A stretch of 64,000 nucleotides of DNA from Methyloversatilis discipulorum (GCF_000527135.1 NZ_AZUP01000001.1:744001-808000), one strand, 5' to 3'. Shown: positions 17,857-27,215, counted from the stretch's first letter. Program-made: numbers and translations. Notes: generated from the sequence alone by a model not told the origin.

Positions 17857-19076
17857 AGAAAAACTTTCTGCTGACCTCAATTTCTATCGGTAGTCGTCTA
17901 TCAACGAGCTTTGTTCTGTTTGTCATCTTTGCTCGTTTCTGGGGGCCGGTGGATTTCGGTGTATTCAGTTTCGTGTTCAGTGTTTCTGCTCTTTTGGTGC
18001 TCATTGTCGAGTTCGGTCTGCAGAGCTATTTGCTCCGCGAAATCGCAGCGGCGCCGAGTGACAGTCCAGAGTTGATACGCAGCGCGCTTTGGGCAAAGTT
18101 GATCTTTGTCCCGTTTTTCGCGCTTCTGTCTTTGGCCGTTTTTTTTGTACTTGATCGCGGGGCGCCTGCCGATATCGCAGTGCCGCTCTCCTTTGCCGCA
18201 GTAGCACTTTCCTTTGCTGACTTTTTCATAGCCCCCCTTAGAGCACTGGGACGTTACGATCTCGAAACGTACATCATTATTGGCGCGAACTCTTTTCAGC
18301 TTCTTATCGCCGCGCTATGTGTCTGGAAAGGGGGGGCACCGGTGGAACTTGCGTGGGTGCTCGTCTTTACGAGAGGTGTGCAACTAGCTGTTTCGTATGC
18401 CGTGCTTCGCAGGCAAATTCCTAATCTCCGGCTCTCCTTTCCCGGCGTCTTGAGCTTGCGGGAGGCTGTTCGACGGGCGATGCCTTATGGGTTGGATGGA
18501 TTGTTGACAACTGCATGGGTACAAATTGACATTGTATTGGTCCGCCTCATTTTTGGTCCACAGATAGTTGGTCTCTATGCGGCCGGGCAGAGAATCGTTC
18601 AGGCCGCGTCTTCAATTGCGCCAGTGATCGGGAATGTCATGATTCCGCGACTCGCGCAGTCATCGACTCAACGGGAGGGTAACTGGCAAAGCGACGGTAA
18701 GTTTTGCATTGCAGCCATGGGGTTGGTTGGCCTTTTCTTCTCGATTCCTATGATTGTTTATCCTGAGTTGATTGCTATAACTCTCTTCGGCCAGGGCTAC
18801 ATCGGACTTGCTGATATTTTTCCGTTCTTCGGTTTATTGGTGCTCGTGCGATTTCTTGCATCCGCGGTTGGAATTCTACTCACCGGTGCAGGCATGCAAG
18901 GGCAAAGGATTGGCGTCCAGGCTCTTAGCCTGCTCCTTTTTCTTGCCGGTGCTGCCTTAACTGCCGCCTTTGGACTTTCACTTGAGTTTCTCATAGGCGT
19001 TATGATTTTCTGTTTTTCGCTAATTGGTGTTGGCTATTGGTGGAAGTTGTCCCGTGCCGGGTGCGCCCCGGTTTAG
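17853..19076 (+). CDS. Polysaccharide flippase (Wzx/MATE-like MVF superfamily)
   Basis: 407 residues, about 12 hydrophobic helices throughout. The N-terminus (I-S-I-G-S-R-L-S-T-S-F-V-L-F-V-I) and the A-R-F-W-G-P-V-D-F-G-V-F-S-F segment are typical of oligosaccharide flippases that move lipid-linked repeat units across the inner membrane. A second half motif (Y-A-A-G-Q-R-I-V-Q-A) matches the pseudo-symmetric repeat. The start overlaps the epsI stop. With the polymerase-like protein at 21.6 kb it forms a Wzx/Wzy-type pathway. Base use is clearly less GC-rich than outside the block. Confidence 0.9.
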   Translation: MKKNFLLTSISIGSRLSTSFVLFVIFARFWGPVDFGVFSFVFSVSALLVLIVEFGLQSYLLREIAAAPSDSPELIRSALWAKLIFVPFFALLSLAVFFVLDRGAPADIAVPLSFAAVALSFADFFIAPLRALGRYDLETYIIIGANSFQLLIAALCVWKGGAPVELAWVLVFTRGVQLAVSYAVLRRQIPNLRLSFPGVLSLREAVRRAMPYGLDGLLTTAWVQIDIVLVRLIFGPQIVGLYAAGQRIVQAASSIAPVIGNVMIPRLAQSSTQREGNWQSDGKFCIAAMGLVGLFFSIPMIVYPELIAITLFGQGYIGLADIFPFFGLLVLVRFLASAVGILLTGAGMQGQRIGVQALSLLLFLAGAALTAAFGLSLEFLIGVMIFCFSLIGVGYWWKLSRAGCAPV

Positions 19077-19126
19077 TGGGGCGAACAAAGCAATCTTCGG
19101 TAAATACATAGTTGAATCAAGTGTCG

Positions 19127-20317
19127 ATGAATCTCTCAGCCGGTAAAGAAGTTGTCGTAGGTTTGCTCTGGCACTCGGTCGCCTCGGGAAACTTGGGTGT
19201 TGTTGCCTTGACGCTTTCACAGCTATCCATCGTTTGCCAAGCGGCTCGCGATGCCGACGTTACTGTTCGCGTGAAGATTTTTGGCTGGAAGCTTGATGGG
19301 GCAATGACGGCGGCGCCTGGATTTGCTGATGTCGAATACATTCCGATCGATGCCAAGTCGCTCCTGGTCCCTGGTTCAGAACTGCGCAAATCGCTTTCCA
19401 GTTGCAGTGTCGTTCTCGATGTAGGTGAGGGCGACAGCTTTTCGGACATCTACGGATTCAAGCGTCTGCTCTTTCTTTGCTTGACTAAGAGGGCGGCAGC
19501 ATCACGTGGCGCTGCCCTCGTCTTGAGCCCGCAGACCCTTGGACCATTCGCATCGAAATTCAACGAAAGGCTTGCCCGCTGGTCGCTGGCAAACGCGATC
19601 AGGGTATTTGCCCGTGATCCAATGTCGATGGAGTGGGCTATGAGTTCGTTGCCACACGAACGTGCGGCAGAGGCGATAGATATGGCCTTCTGTTTGCCCT
19701 TCGACCGTCAGCCGAAGGCTTCGGGTGTCACAAAACGCATAGGTATCAACGTATCGGCGCTACTGTATTTCGGAGGCTATGGCGGCGGGAATAGCTTGGG
19801 TTTGTCGCTCGACTTCAAAGAGCTCACCCATCGCATTGTTGCGTGGGCGCTGGCCGTCCCAGATGCCGAGGTCTGGCTCATCCCTCATGTCATGTCGCGG
19901 GACATCCCCGAAGAAGACGATCCGACTGCCGCCCGTGAGGTGCAGCGCCTTTACCCTAAGGTCAGGATTGCCGGTCCGTTCTCAGGCCCGACGGAAGCGA
20001 AGTCTTTCATGTCCGGGCTGGATTTCTTCACAGGCGGGCGAATGCATGCTTGCATCGGCGCGTTTTCCTCAGGCGTGCCAACCGTTCCGCTCGCCTACAG
20101 TCGCAAGTTCAATGGGCTCTTTCGGTCGCTCGAGTATCCGATCATGGCTGATTGTCGGGTGATGGATCTCGATGAAGCGTTTGACGTCGTGGTGAGTGCT
20201 TTTTCCCGCCGCGAGCAGGTAGCTGCGCAAGTTGCGCATGGCGTCGAACTCGCGCGGCGGAAGTTGCAGCCGTATCGTGATGCAATTGTCGAACTACTCA
20301 GGACAGCCGGGCGATGA
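19127..20317 (+). CDS. Polysaccharide pyruvyl transferase family protein
   Basis: 396 residues from the ATG at 19127 (GTG 19121 and TTG 19112 are alternatives; no strong ribosome site decides). The architecture fits PF04230. An N-terminal Rossmann-like half holds G-N-L-G near residue 25 and V-L-D-V-G-E-G-D-S-F-S-D-I-Y around 97-110. A C-terminal half holds G-I-N-V-S-A and the family hallmark G-G-R-M-H-A-C-I-G-A around residue 305. Family role: adds pyruvate ketals from PEP to sugars, or related chemistry such as lipid-linked sugar transfer. The next gene overlaps by 4 nt and encodes an F420-hydrogenase-beta-like protein, a pairing repeated in many surface-polymer loci. The acceptor sugar is unknown. 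Confidence 0.88.
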   Translation: MNLSAGKEVVVGLLWHSVASGNLGVVALTLSQLSIVCQAARDADVTVRVKIFGWKLDGAMTAAPGFADVEYIPIDAKSLLVPGSELRKSLSSCSVVLDVGEGDSFSDIYGFKRLLFLCLTKRAAASRGAALVLSPQTLGPFASKFNERLARWSLANAIRVFARDPMSMEWAMSSLPHERAAEAIDMAFCLPFDRQPKASGVTKRIGINVSALLYFGGYGGGNSLGLSLDFKELTHRIVAWALAVPDAEVWLIPHVMSRDIPEEDDPTAAREVQRLYPKVRIAGPFSGPTEAKSFMSGLDFFTGGRMHACIGAFSSGVPTVPLAYSRKFNGLFRSLEYPIMADCRVMDLDEAFDVVVSAFSRREQVAAQVAHGVELARRKLQPYRDAIVELLRTAGR

Positions 20318-21531
20318 CTCAAGTCATAGACTCCGTTGTCGAGCACAAACTGTGCGTCGGATGCGGCGCTTGCGCGTCCATGTTCGAGCAACCCGCTGTG
20401 CGCATGGAACTTGCGCAGGACGGTTTTATCCGTCCGCGCCAGATTCGTAGTCTCAGCCCCTCGGAAACGAAGCTTTTCGACGCTGTCTGCCCGGGTGTGA
20501 CTGTGGCTCACCCTTCACGCGATGCTAGTTTTCATCCTTTGTGGGGGCCTGTTCGGCAACTCTGCGCCGGGCACGCTTCGGACGAAGAGGTTCGCTATCT
20601 TGGGTCGTCGGGGGGCGCGCTTAGTGCCCTTGCGATATACCTGCTGGAAAGTGGGCAGGTACAAGGCGTTCTGCACATCGCACCCGATCCGTCGAAGCCA
20701 TTCGACAATCCGAGCCAGATCAGCTGCAGTCGCGAGGACGTACTGCGCGCTGCAGGATCCCGCTACGCGCCCGCGTCACCTCTTGATCGAGTGCGCGAAT
20801 GTCTTGGCCGTCCGGGTGTTTTTGCTTTCATCGGAAAACCCTGTGATGTCGCGGCGCTCCGAGCGATGGCACGCCAAATGCCGGAAGTCGCAGCGAAGTT
20901 TCGCTACATGCTGTCGTTCATGTGCGCCGGTACGCCAAGTTTGCGCGGCACCGAGCAGGTTGTACGCCACCTCGGATTCGATCCGAGCGAAGTGACGCGC
21001 TTCCGTTACCGTGGCAACGGATGGCCAGGCATGGCGCGCGCCGAAACATCGGACGGCCGCAGTGCTGAAATGGACTACGACAGTTCGTGGGGCAAGATAC
21101 TCAATCGGCACCTGCAGTTCAGATGCAAGATATGCCCTGACGGGACCGGTGAGTTTGCAGACATCAGTTGTGCGGACGCCTGGCATGCGGACGAGCGTGG
21201 CTACCCAATCTTTACCGAAACGAGTGGCCGCAGCCTAATCATCGCAAGAACGGCCGAGGGCAGAAGCACGCTCGAAGACGTTGAGCAGGCAGGGCACCTG
21301 AGGACGGAAGGAATCGAGGTCGAGACCGTTGCAGCAATGCAACCGTATCAGACGCACCGAAAGCAGGCTCTTATTGCGCGACTGGCGGGCTTCAGGCTCG
21401 GCGGCCAGAGAGTCCCGCGTTATCGTAACTTCGCATTGGCAAAGGCGGCAGGCGCTATGCCCCTTGGTGTGCATCTGAAGAATGCACTTGGCGCATGGCT
21501 CCGCGCCACCGGACTACGGCGGACGCCCTGA
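20314..21531 (+). CDS. Coenzyme F420 hydrogenase/dehydrogenase beta-subunit-like iron-sulfur protein
   Basis: 405 residues. The N-terminus carries C-V-G-C-G-A-C (Cys14, 17, 20) and V-C-P-G (about 59), a [4Fe-4S] pattern. The central FrhB N- and C-type domains follow (S-S-G-G-A-L-S-A-L around 104; I-G-K-P-C-D-V-A-A-L around 175; F-M-C-A-G-T-P-S around 207). A second cluster uses Cys271 and Cys274 (C-K-I-C-P-D) plus later cysteines. Family members reduce or oxidise with flavin and Fe-S; those in surface polysaccharide loci have no settled reaction and do not imply F420 here. It overlaps both neighbours, so it is co-translated with the pyruvyl transferase and probably acts on the same sugar. Confidence 0.88.
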   Translation: MTQVIDSVVEHKLCVGCGACASMFEQPAVRMELAQDGFIRPRQIRSLSPSETKLFDAVCPGVTVAHPSRDASFHPLWGPVRQLCAGHASDEEVRYLGSSGGALSALAIYLLESGQVQGVLHIAPDPSKPFDNPSQISCSREDVLRAAGSRYAPASPLDRVRECLGRPGVFAFIGKPCDVAALRAMARQMPEVAAKFRYMLSFMCAGTPSLRGTEQVVRHLGFDPSEVTRFRYRGNGWPGMARAETSDGRSAEMDYDSSWGKILNRHLQFRCKICPDGTGEFADISCADAWHADERGYPIFTETSGRSLIIARTAEGRSTLEDVEQAGHLRTEGIEVETVAAMQPYQTHRKQALIARLAGFRLGGQRVPRYRNFALAKAAGAMPLGVHLKNALGAWLRATGLRRTP

Positions 21532-21566
21532 GCGCGCCAGATGAAAATCACTCGTACGAGGTGAAA

Positions 21567-23051
21567 ATGGTTTCTGTTGCTCAACCCATCACAGGAAATA
21601 CAGCGCGCCGAGGTATCGGGGCATGGGCGCTCATTTCTCTGGCAATGATCTTATTCGTGCTGACTTTGATTTTCGTTGGCGCTCTCGCGGCGTTGCTTCC
21701 GTGGTGGCTCATAGTTGCGGTATCTGCTGCGCCGATTTTTTTGGTGATCGCTTGGCGCATACCTGACTTGGCACTAGTGCTTCTCGCTGCGGTGTCGTTT
21801 GGATTAATCCCCGATTTTATCTTGCCTAGTATTCCGATTGCTGGTGGAGCGTTAAGAGCAGAGGATTTAGGATTGTTTTCGCTATTCGCCTTGCTTGTTG
21901 TGAAGAATCTTCAGGGCTCATACAAGTTCGCTGCTTTAGTCGCGAAACCGATTGCAGTGGTTGCTCCGCTTGTACTTGTCTCGTTGATTTCAGCGATGCT
22001 TGCAATAATTTATGCAAAGTCGGGCATCAAGGATGTTTTTAACGAGGCCCGAAACTATGCATACTGGCTATATCTGCCTTTAATTCCATTGGCGGTACGG
22101 CGGGAAGAAGAGTTTCATAGATTTACAAAGCTCCTATTTGCCCTGGCTATGATTATTGCGGTGGCGATGATATTTCAGTCGACTACGGGTGTGAAAATTA
22201 CGACGCGTGGTCAATTTTCCGAGTTGTGGAACGTTTCCGATTCAGTTGCAGGAATTACCAGAAGCACGACACCGGGAATGTTCTTGATGGCCGGATCTCT
22301 ACTTTGGCTGCTGGTTGCATATGCTCTCGGAGAGATTAAGTTTAGCATTCTGTTCGCCATTAGCGTTTTAATACTTCTCGGAGGTATCGTTGTTGGTTTT
22401 GGTAGAGGGCTATGGGTTTCTCTAGCCATTGGTTTCGTGCTCGCTGGGTTGGTTAATTTAACGCCGCGTTACCTGAAAACATTGTTCGTTCTCGGTTTGC
22501 TATTTTCCGTTTTGTCCGCAGTGTCCGTTATCGCAAAACCCGAGTTGCTTGAAGCAGTTGTAAAGCGAGCAACAAGTTTCACCGAGGAGTTTGAGCGGGG
22601 GACATCTCTCGAACGTAGAAAAGTCGAGAATCAATTCGCAATCAATGCATTTTTGGGAAATCCTCTCGAAGGGGTTGGGCTCGGCGGCAGATATAAACCA
22701 TACGGCGTGGACTCAGCTGCATGGGAGGCCGAGTCCCGCTATATTCACAACACTTATTTACACGCCGCCGCAAAGATGGGACTGCCGGGGCTAATTGCAC
22801 TTGTATTTGCAATTTTATATCTATTGCATTCGGGGTGGATGGTTTTCAGGCGTACGAAGAAATTCAGAGCATTGTCTTTCGTCTCCTTTTGGGTCTTGTT
22901 TTCTAGTGGTGTAGTTACCGCATTCACTCAGCCAAATTGGCTGACGTCCACAGGTGTTCTTTCTGTGTGCATTGCGTTGTACTTCACTGAATACATACGA
23001 CGGCTTGAAAGAGGTGTATCACCAATAAGTCCGGGGAAGGTGGTTGAATGA
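21567..23051 (+). CDS. O-antigen ligase/Wzy-type polymerase family membrane protein
   Basis: 494 residues from the ATG at 21567. An ATG at 21495 would overlap the previous gene by 37 nt, but CGAGGTG lies just before 21567. About 11-12 transmembrane helices span the chain. A large periplasmic loop (about 335-410) contains the Wzy_C-type features: E-R-R-K-V-E-N-Q, G-N-P-L-E-G-V-G-L-G and a late H-N-T-Y-L-H. Family role: polymerises or ligates lipid-linked oligosaccharides on the periplasmic face. In this operon with a flippase and no separate polymerase, a Wzy role is the simplest reading. Codon usage is markedly AT-richer than flanking chromosome. The stop overlaps the GT2 start by 4 nt. Confidence 0.87.
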   Translation: MVSVAQPITGNTARRGIGAWALISLAMILFVLTLIFVGALAALLPWWLIVAVSAAPIFLVIAWRIPDLALVLLAAVSFGLIPDFILPSIPIAGGALRAEDLGLFSLFALLVVKNLQGSYKFAALVAKPIAVVAPLVLVSLISAMLAIIYAKSGIKDVFNEARNYAYWLYLPLIPLAVRREEEFHRFTKLLFALAMIIAVAMIFQSTTGVKITTRGQFSELWNVSDSVAGITRSTTPGMFLMAGSLLWLLVAYALGEIKFSILFAISVLILLGGIVVGFGRGLWVSLAIGFVLAGLVNLTPRYLKTLFVLGLLFSVLSAVSVIAKPELLEAVVKRATSFTEEFERGTSLERRKVENQFAINAFLGNPLEGVGLGGRYKPYGVDSAAWEAESRYIHNTYLHAAAKMGLPGLIALVFAILYLLHSGWMVFRRTKKFRALSFVSFWVLFSSGVVTAFTQPNWLTSTGVLSVCIALYFTEYIRRLERGVSPISPGKVVE

Positions 23052-24013
23052 ACGTTGTCATCATCATCCTTAACTGGCGAAACTCCATTGATACATTAGC
23101 GTGTATCGAAAGCTTGTTAGGATTAGGCTATCGCAAATTCAAAATTGTAGTTTGTGATAACTCATCTTCCGATGGCTCTTTAGAGGATTTTCTTGATTGG
23201 TCCGCGGAGAACCCCGATGTGGCAGCGCAAAATTTTATTTCGTTAGAGTCCGAAGACAATGCTATTAGAGATGCGTTTGTCAATCGCGTCGTGTGGATTC
23301 AGACGGGTGCGAACCTTGGTTTTGCGGGTGGTAATAATGTAGGCATAAGGTTGGCATTAAAATTAGGGGGGGTTGATTTTTTCTGGTTGCTGAATAATGA
23401 CTGTGTTGTGGCTGGTGACTCGCTTTCATATCTTTGCCAGTACATGACCACTCACCCAGATGTAGGCATCTGCGGCGCCAAGGTCATCTATTTTCACTCT
23501 CCAGATCGCGTTCAGGCCTACGGCGGCGCCTCTCATGACAAATGGACCGGTCGGGCGCATTACCTGGGGCATCTTTCTCATCCAGACGATCCCCACGACT
23601 CAGTCATTGTCGAGAATCAACTGAGTTATGTTGCAGGAGCATCGATGTTCGTGCGACGCGAATTCGTTGAACGGGTTGGCTTGATGCATGAGGACTATTT
23701 TCTCTATTTCGAAGAGATAGACTGGGCGTTACGTGGTAAGGGAATTTTCCGACTGGGTTACGAGCCTAAAGCAATTGTTTTCCATAAGGAAGGCGGAACG
23801 ATCGGTTCAAGCAGCGATACCCGGAAGACAAGTCGTCTCTCGGATTTCTATCTGTTTAGAAATCGGCTGCGTTTCACTCGGAGGTTCTTTCCGGAAGCGC
23901 TTCCCTCTGTCTGGTTAGTCATGTTGCTCCAAGGAATTCGTCGAGGCCTGCGAGGGCAGTTCGAACGCATGTGGCTCATCTTTCAAATATTGGCAGGGAA
24001 ACAACATCTGTGA
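23048..24013 (+). CDS. Glycosyltransferase family 2
   Basis: 321 residues. GT2/GT-A features: V-I-I-I-L-N-W at the N-terminus, V-V-C-D-N-S-S-S-D-G-S around 34-44, G-A-N-L-G-F-A-G-G-N-N-V-G around 88-100, W-L-L-N-N-D-C (the DxD-like metal site) near 114-120, and the E-D-Y-F-L-Y-F-E-E-I-D-W base region near 216-227. This layout is the rhamnosyl/galactosyl GT2 type acting on lipid-linked acceptors in the cytoplasm. Sugar specificity cannot be told. It overlaps both neighbours by 4 nt (ATGA and GTGA). Confidence 0.92.
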   Translation: MNVVIIILNWRNSIDTLACIESLLGLGYRKFKIVVCDNSSSDGSLEDFLDWSAENPDVAAQNFISLESEDNAIRDAFVNRVVWIQTGANLGFAGGNNVGIRLALKLGGVDFFWLLNNDCVVAGDSLSYLCQYMTTHPDVGICGAKVIYFHSPDRVQAYGGASHDKWTGRAHYLGHLSHPDDPHDSVIVENQLSYVAGASMFVRREFVERVGLMHEDYFLYFEEIDWALRGKGIFRLGYEPKAIVFHKEGGTIGSSSDTRKTSRLSDFYLFRNRLRFTRRFFPEALPSVWLVMLLQGIRRGLRGQFERMWLIFQILAGKQHL

Positions 24014-25092
24014 GTGTTCGTGGTGCGCTTTTATTATTAGGACTGCTTTACGCTGCACTTGCTCATTCAGGCGACCGAACGCAGGAGACGATCGTTCTGC
24101 TTAAATGGTTGGGGCGGAGCGAAACGGTTCCGGCGCTCGGGGCGCAATGGAATGGCGGCAACAAGAGCTACGGATGGCTTGAGCAGAAAGAGGCCGGTGG
24201 TCGACTGCCGCTGATATTTGGAATTGAGTATTACGACTATGGACCTGTAGAGAAAAGACTGGATGCTCGCGAGGAAGGAAAGGCGATCATCCTGCGTCAT
24301 TTCACGGACTGCGGAGTCATAACGGTCGCAGACCATATGCCCAATTTCCTAACCGGGGGCAATTCGTGGGATCGCTCGGCAGACGCTATGTCGGCCATCA
24401 TGCCGGGCGGGACAAAGCACGATGAATTCAAGGCCTACCTTGATCGCATGGCCACTTTTCTCAACCAGCTTAAGGTAGAGGATGTATCGGTTCCCGTTCT
24501 GTTGCGACCATTTCATGAAATGAACGGTGGTTGGTTTTGGTGGGGAGATCGTTCCTCCGGGGAGCGCGTTGTCCAGCTCTGGCGCTTCACCTGGAACTAC
24601 CTGATCAACGTTCGGGGTGTTCAAAATGTTCTTTTTGTGTGGTCCCCAAATATCGCGCGCGGCTGGGGTGAAACCGAGTTTCGGCGATATTGGCCCGGAC
24701 GCGAGTATGTCGACGTAGTTGCCCTCGATGGTTACGAGAACGCGAACATCCCCGATTTCGAACGTACGGGATTTCTTTCAAGCACTCAGGCCGTGGCAGC
24801 TATCGCGCGAAAAGAAGGTTTGCCTCTCGCGTTTTCTGAGATCGGGTTCAAAGTAGCCGCACAGAGCCAATCTGGATTCTGGACTGGTCCGTTCCGGACT
24901 ATGGTTCGCAATGACCTACCACCTCTGAGTTATGTGCTCGTATGGAATTACGAATACGGACCGCGTCCCGGTACTCCAGCCGCAGCGAGCTTTCGGGCTC
25001 TGGTGAATAGTGGCGATGTACTGATGCTGGGCGACGTTTCGCCTCTCGATCTCTACGGTGAAAACTTTGCTCGCATCGGGAGGCACCGATGA
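24010..25092 (+). CDS. Secreted glycoside hydrolase family 26 (beta-mannanase-like)
   Basis: 360 residues from a GTG at 24010 that overlaps the previous TGA (GTGA). This start gives a clean signal peptide (S-V-R-G-A-L-L-L-L-G-L-L-Y-A-A-L-A). The catalytic pair of GH26 is visible: acid/base Glu170 in R-P-F-H-E-M-N and nucleophile Glu277 in F-S-E-I-G. An aromatic subsite strip (G-W-F-W-W-G) also matches. Family role: endo-beta-1,4-mannanase or related beta-mannosyl/beta-1,3-xylan cleavage. In an exopolysaccharide operon it probably trims or releases the polymer made by the neighbouring transferases, hinting at beta-linked mannose. The exact bond is inference. Confidence 0.9.
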   Translation: MSVRGALLLLGLLYAALAHSGDRTQETIVLLKWLGRSETVPALGAQWNGGNKSYGWLEQKEAGGRLPLIFGIEYYDYGPVEKRLDAREEGKAIILRHFTDCGVITVADHMPNFLTGGNSWDRSADAMSAIMPGGTKHDEFKAYLDRMATFLNQLKVEDVSVPVLLRPFHEMNGGWFWWGDRSSGERVVQLWRFTWNYLINVRGVQNVLFVWSPNIARGWGETEFRRYWPGREYVDVVALDGYENANIPDFERTGFLSSTQAVAAIARKEGLPLAFSEIGFKVAAQSQSGFWTGPFRTMVRNDLPPLSYVLVWNYEYGPRPGTPAAASFRALVNSGDVLMLGDVSPLDLYGENFARIGRHR

Positions 25093-26240
25093 ATATCGTG
25101 TTCTGTACGACAGTGCTTCCGAGCAGAAAACGTACGGGTGGAGAAATCGCATCGCAGTCATTCATCGATGCAATGAGAGTTGCGGGTCACTCGGTGACGG
25201 TTTTGGGATATCAGCGACCCGATGATGATTACGGCCCTTCAGGGGGTGAGGTGTGCGTTGGACGCAGACCTATCGAGACAGATGGCGCCGGCCTGAGCAA
25301 ATACTTGTGGATGCTTGAAGCTATTACACGCGGACGAGCATACTCGGCGCAAAAATACCACTCGGCGAGCTATCAGCATCTACTCTCGAGCGAACTTGTC
25401 CGTCAGCCGCAGTCGCTTGTAGTGATCGACCATGCGCAAATGGGGTTTCTGCTCGACGTCGTGCCTTCCGAGTGCCCGGTCTTGTTTATTGCGCACAACA
25501 TCGAGGAAGACATCTATCGTGCGCAGATCGATGCCGCTAGCAATCCCTTCACGCGTTGGCTGGTTACGCGTGAAGCCAAACTGATTGGATTGCTTGAACG
25601 CCGCATCGGTCGGCGCGCTCTTTGTGTGTGGGTGTTGACTGAAGCAGACCGAGCTCATTTCGCAAACTCCGGTTGCAGGCATGTGTCGATCGCCGAGATC
25701 CCTGCAACGAGATTTGGGAGTGGAAATGCGGACTGTCATTACGACTACGACGTGGGTCTGATAGGAACCTGGTCGTGGCGAGCCAACGCAGAAGGGCTGG
25801 AGTGGTTTCAGCGCGAGATCGTGCCTCGCTTGCCTAGGAACCTACGCATTGCCGTCGCGGGCAAGGGCGCAGAGAGCATCGTTCGCCCCCCGGTGAAGGC
25901 GCTGGGCTTTGTGAGTGACGCAGTGACGTTTCTCGAAGGTTGCGCAGTGATTGCTATTCCCTCGACAGCGGGAGGTGGCATACAGGTCAAGACCTTAGAT
26001 GCCATCGCAACCGGTCGTCCCGTCGTTGCGACGCAGACGGCATTGCGAGGCATAGACCGTGTGCCCGGATCAGTCTGCTCTGCCGACACAGCCGACGCCT
26101 TCGCCTCTGCAATCGAGCGGGCCTGCCGCACTGCGGGCAATGTCGCAAATGAATCGTTGGAGTGGAGCAGGGCGCGTGGCGCTCGCTTTCGAAACGTTAT
26201 CGAGACAGAGATTTCGTACATAGAAAATAGGCTGACCTGA
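25089..26240 (+). CDS. Glycosyltransferase, GT4/GT-B fold
   Basis: 383 residues with a two-domain GT-B layout. The N-terminal acceptor domain begins N-I-V-F-C-T-T-V-L-P and includes R-T-G-G-E-I-A-S. The C-terminal donor domain has V-G-L-I-G-T-W-S-W-R-A-N, L-G-F-V-S-D and the nucleotide-sugar-binding stretch A-V-I-A-I-P-S-T-A-G-G-G-I-Q-V-K-T-L-D-A-I-A-T-G near residues 294-317. The E-x7-E motif of classical GT4 enzymes is not clear, with G-G-I-Q-V-K in its place as in some WcaI/GT4 relatives. Cytoplasmic; donor unknown. It overlaps the GH26 gene by 4 nt. Confidence 0.87.
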   Translation: MNIVFCTTVLPSRKRTGGEIASQSFIDAMRVAGHSVTVLGYQRPDDDYGPSGGEVCVGRRPIETDGAGLSKYLWMLEAITRGRAYSAQKYHSASYQHLLSSELVRQPQSLVVIDHAQMGFLLDVVPSECPVLFIAHNIEEDIYRAQIDAASNPFTRWLVTREAKLIGLLERRIGRRALCVWVLTEADRAHFANSGCRHVSIAEIPATRFGSGNADCHYDYDVGLIGTWSWRANAEGLEWFQREIVPRLPRNLRIAVAGKGAESIVRPPVKALGFVSDAVTFLEGCAVIAIPSTAGGGIQVKTLDAIATGRPVVATQTALRGIDRVPGSVCSADTADAFASAIERACRTAGNVANESLEWSRARGARFRNVIETEISYIENRLT

Positions 26241-26242
26241 AC

Positions 26243-27013
26243 ATGAAACCAAACGAGAAGAGGCGGATATTCGGCATCGACATCGATGCGCTGGATATGG
26301 CAGGTACGCTTGAGATCCTTGAACATTGGATTTCAACTGAGCATTCGTCTTGTCGTTATGTCGTTACGCCTAATGTTGATCATGTTGTAAAACTCGAAAA
26401 GGATGAAGGTTTCAGAACCGCTTATTCGGGTGCAAGCCTTGTGTTGGCGGATGGAAAGCCAGTTGTGCTTGCCTCGAGAGTTCTTGGTTTGCCGCTTCCC
26501 GGCACTGTTCCAGGCAGCGATCTGGTACCCGCCCTCTTCGCTCACTTTCAGACCTTGAATCGCCCGCTTTCAGTCTTTCTTTTGGGCGCTGCTCCCGGTG
26601 TGGGACTGAAGGCTGCGGAACGTATTCAATCCAGTTGGTCATGTGTACAGATCGTCGGCGTGCTTAGCCCTCCATTGGGCTTTGAACATGATCTCGAAGA
26701 GTGCGACCGCATCTGCGAGGCCGTAACGAAGGCTTCACCTGATGTGCTCGTTTTGGGACTTGGCGCACCAAAACAGGAGCTATGGGTAAGTCGCTTCCAC
26801 ACGAGGCTTAATGCGAAAGTCGCGCTTTGTGTTGGGGCGACGATCGATTTTTTGGCAGGAGAGAAATCAAGGGCGCCAAAATTGATGCGCACTCTCGGAT
26901 TGGAATGGCTACATCGAATGGCAAGTGAGCCTCGAAGGCTCGTTAAAAGATACATTCATGATGCATACGTTTTTCCGAGATTGCTAATCTACGAGGTTTT
27001 TAAAAAGATTTGA
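26243..27013 (+). CDS. WecG/TagA/CpsF family glycosyltransferase (GT26)
   Basis: 256 residues starting 2 nt after the GT4 stop. GT26 hallmarks: T-P-N-V-D-H-V-V around 40-47, A-D-G-K-P-V-V-L-A around 69-77, L-L-G-A-A-P-G-V around 115, V-L-G-L-G-A-P-K-Q-E around 169-178, and C-V-G-A-T-I-D-F-L-A-G followed by R-A-P. Family role: transfers N-acetylmannosaminuronate, ManNAc or glucose-type sugars to undecaprenyl-diphosphate-linked acceptors at the membrane. A ManNAc-type donor would agree with the GH26 neighbour, but this is inference. It is the last gene of the tight polysaccharide operon; about 200 AT-rich nt follow. Confidence 0.92.
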   Translation: MKPNEKRRIFGIDIDALDMAGTLEILEHWISTEHSSCRYVVTPNVDHVVKLEKDEGFRTAYSGASLVLADGKPVVLASRVLGLPLPGTVPGSDLVPALFAHFQTLNRPLSVFLLGAAPGVGLKAAERIQSSWSCVQIVGVLSPPLGFEHDLEECDRICEAVTKASPDVLVLGLGAPKQELWVSRFHTRLNAKVALCVGATIDFLAGEKSRAPKLMRTLGLEWLHRMASEPRRLVKRYIHDAYVFPRLLIYEVFKKI

Positions 27014-27215
27014 CACAGACCACCCATTCTCGAGAGTTTTCCTCGGCCATGGAAGTTTCTCAAACCCAACTTTCCTTATTGTTTCACTTTGTAATAATAC
27101 GTTAAGTTTTAGTTGAGTGGGTCGTACTCGAGATTATTGATTTGCGCGCGCCTGAAGATCGGCCGTTGTTCGGACGGTTGTTGCATTGGATGTGTGCATC
27201 ACGTGGGGTCTTGGT

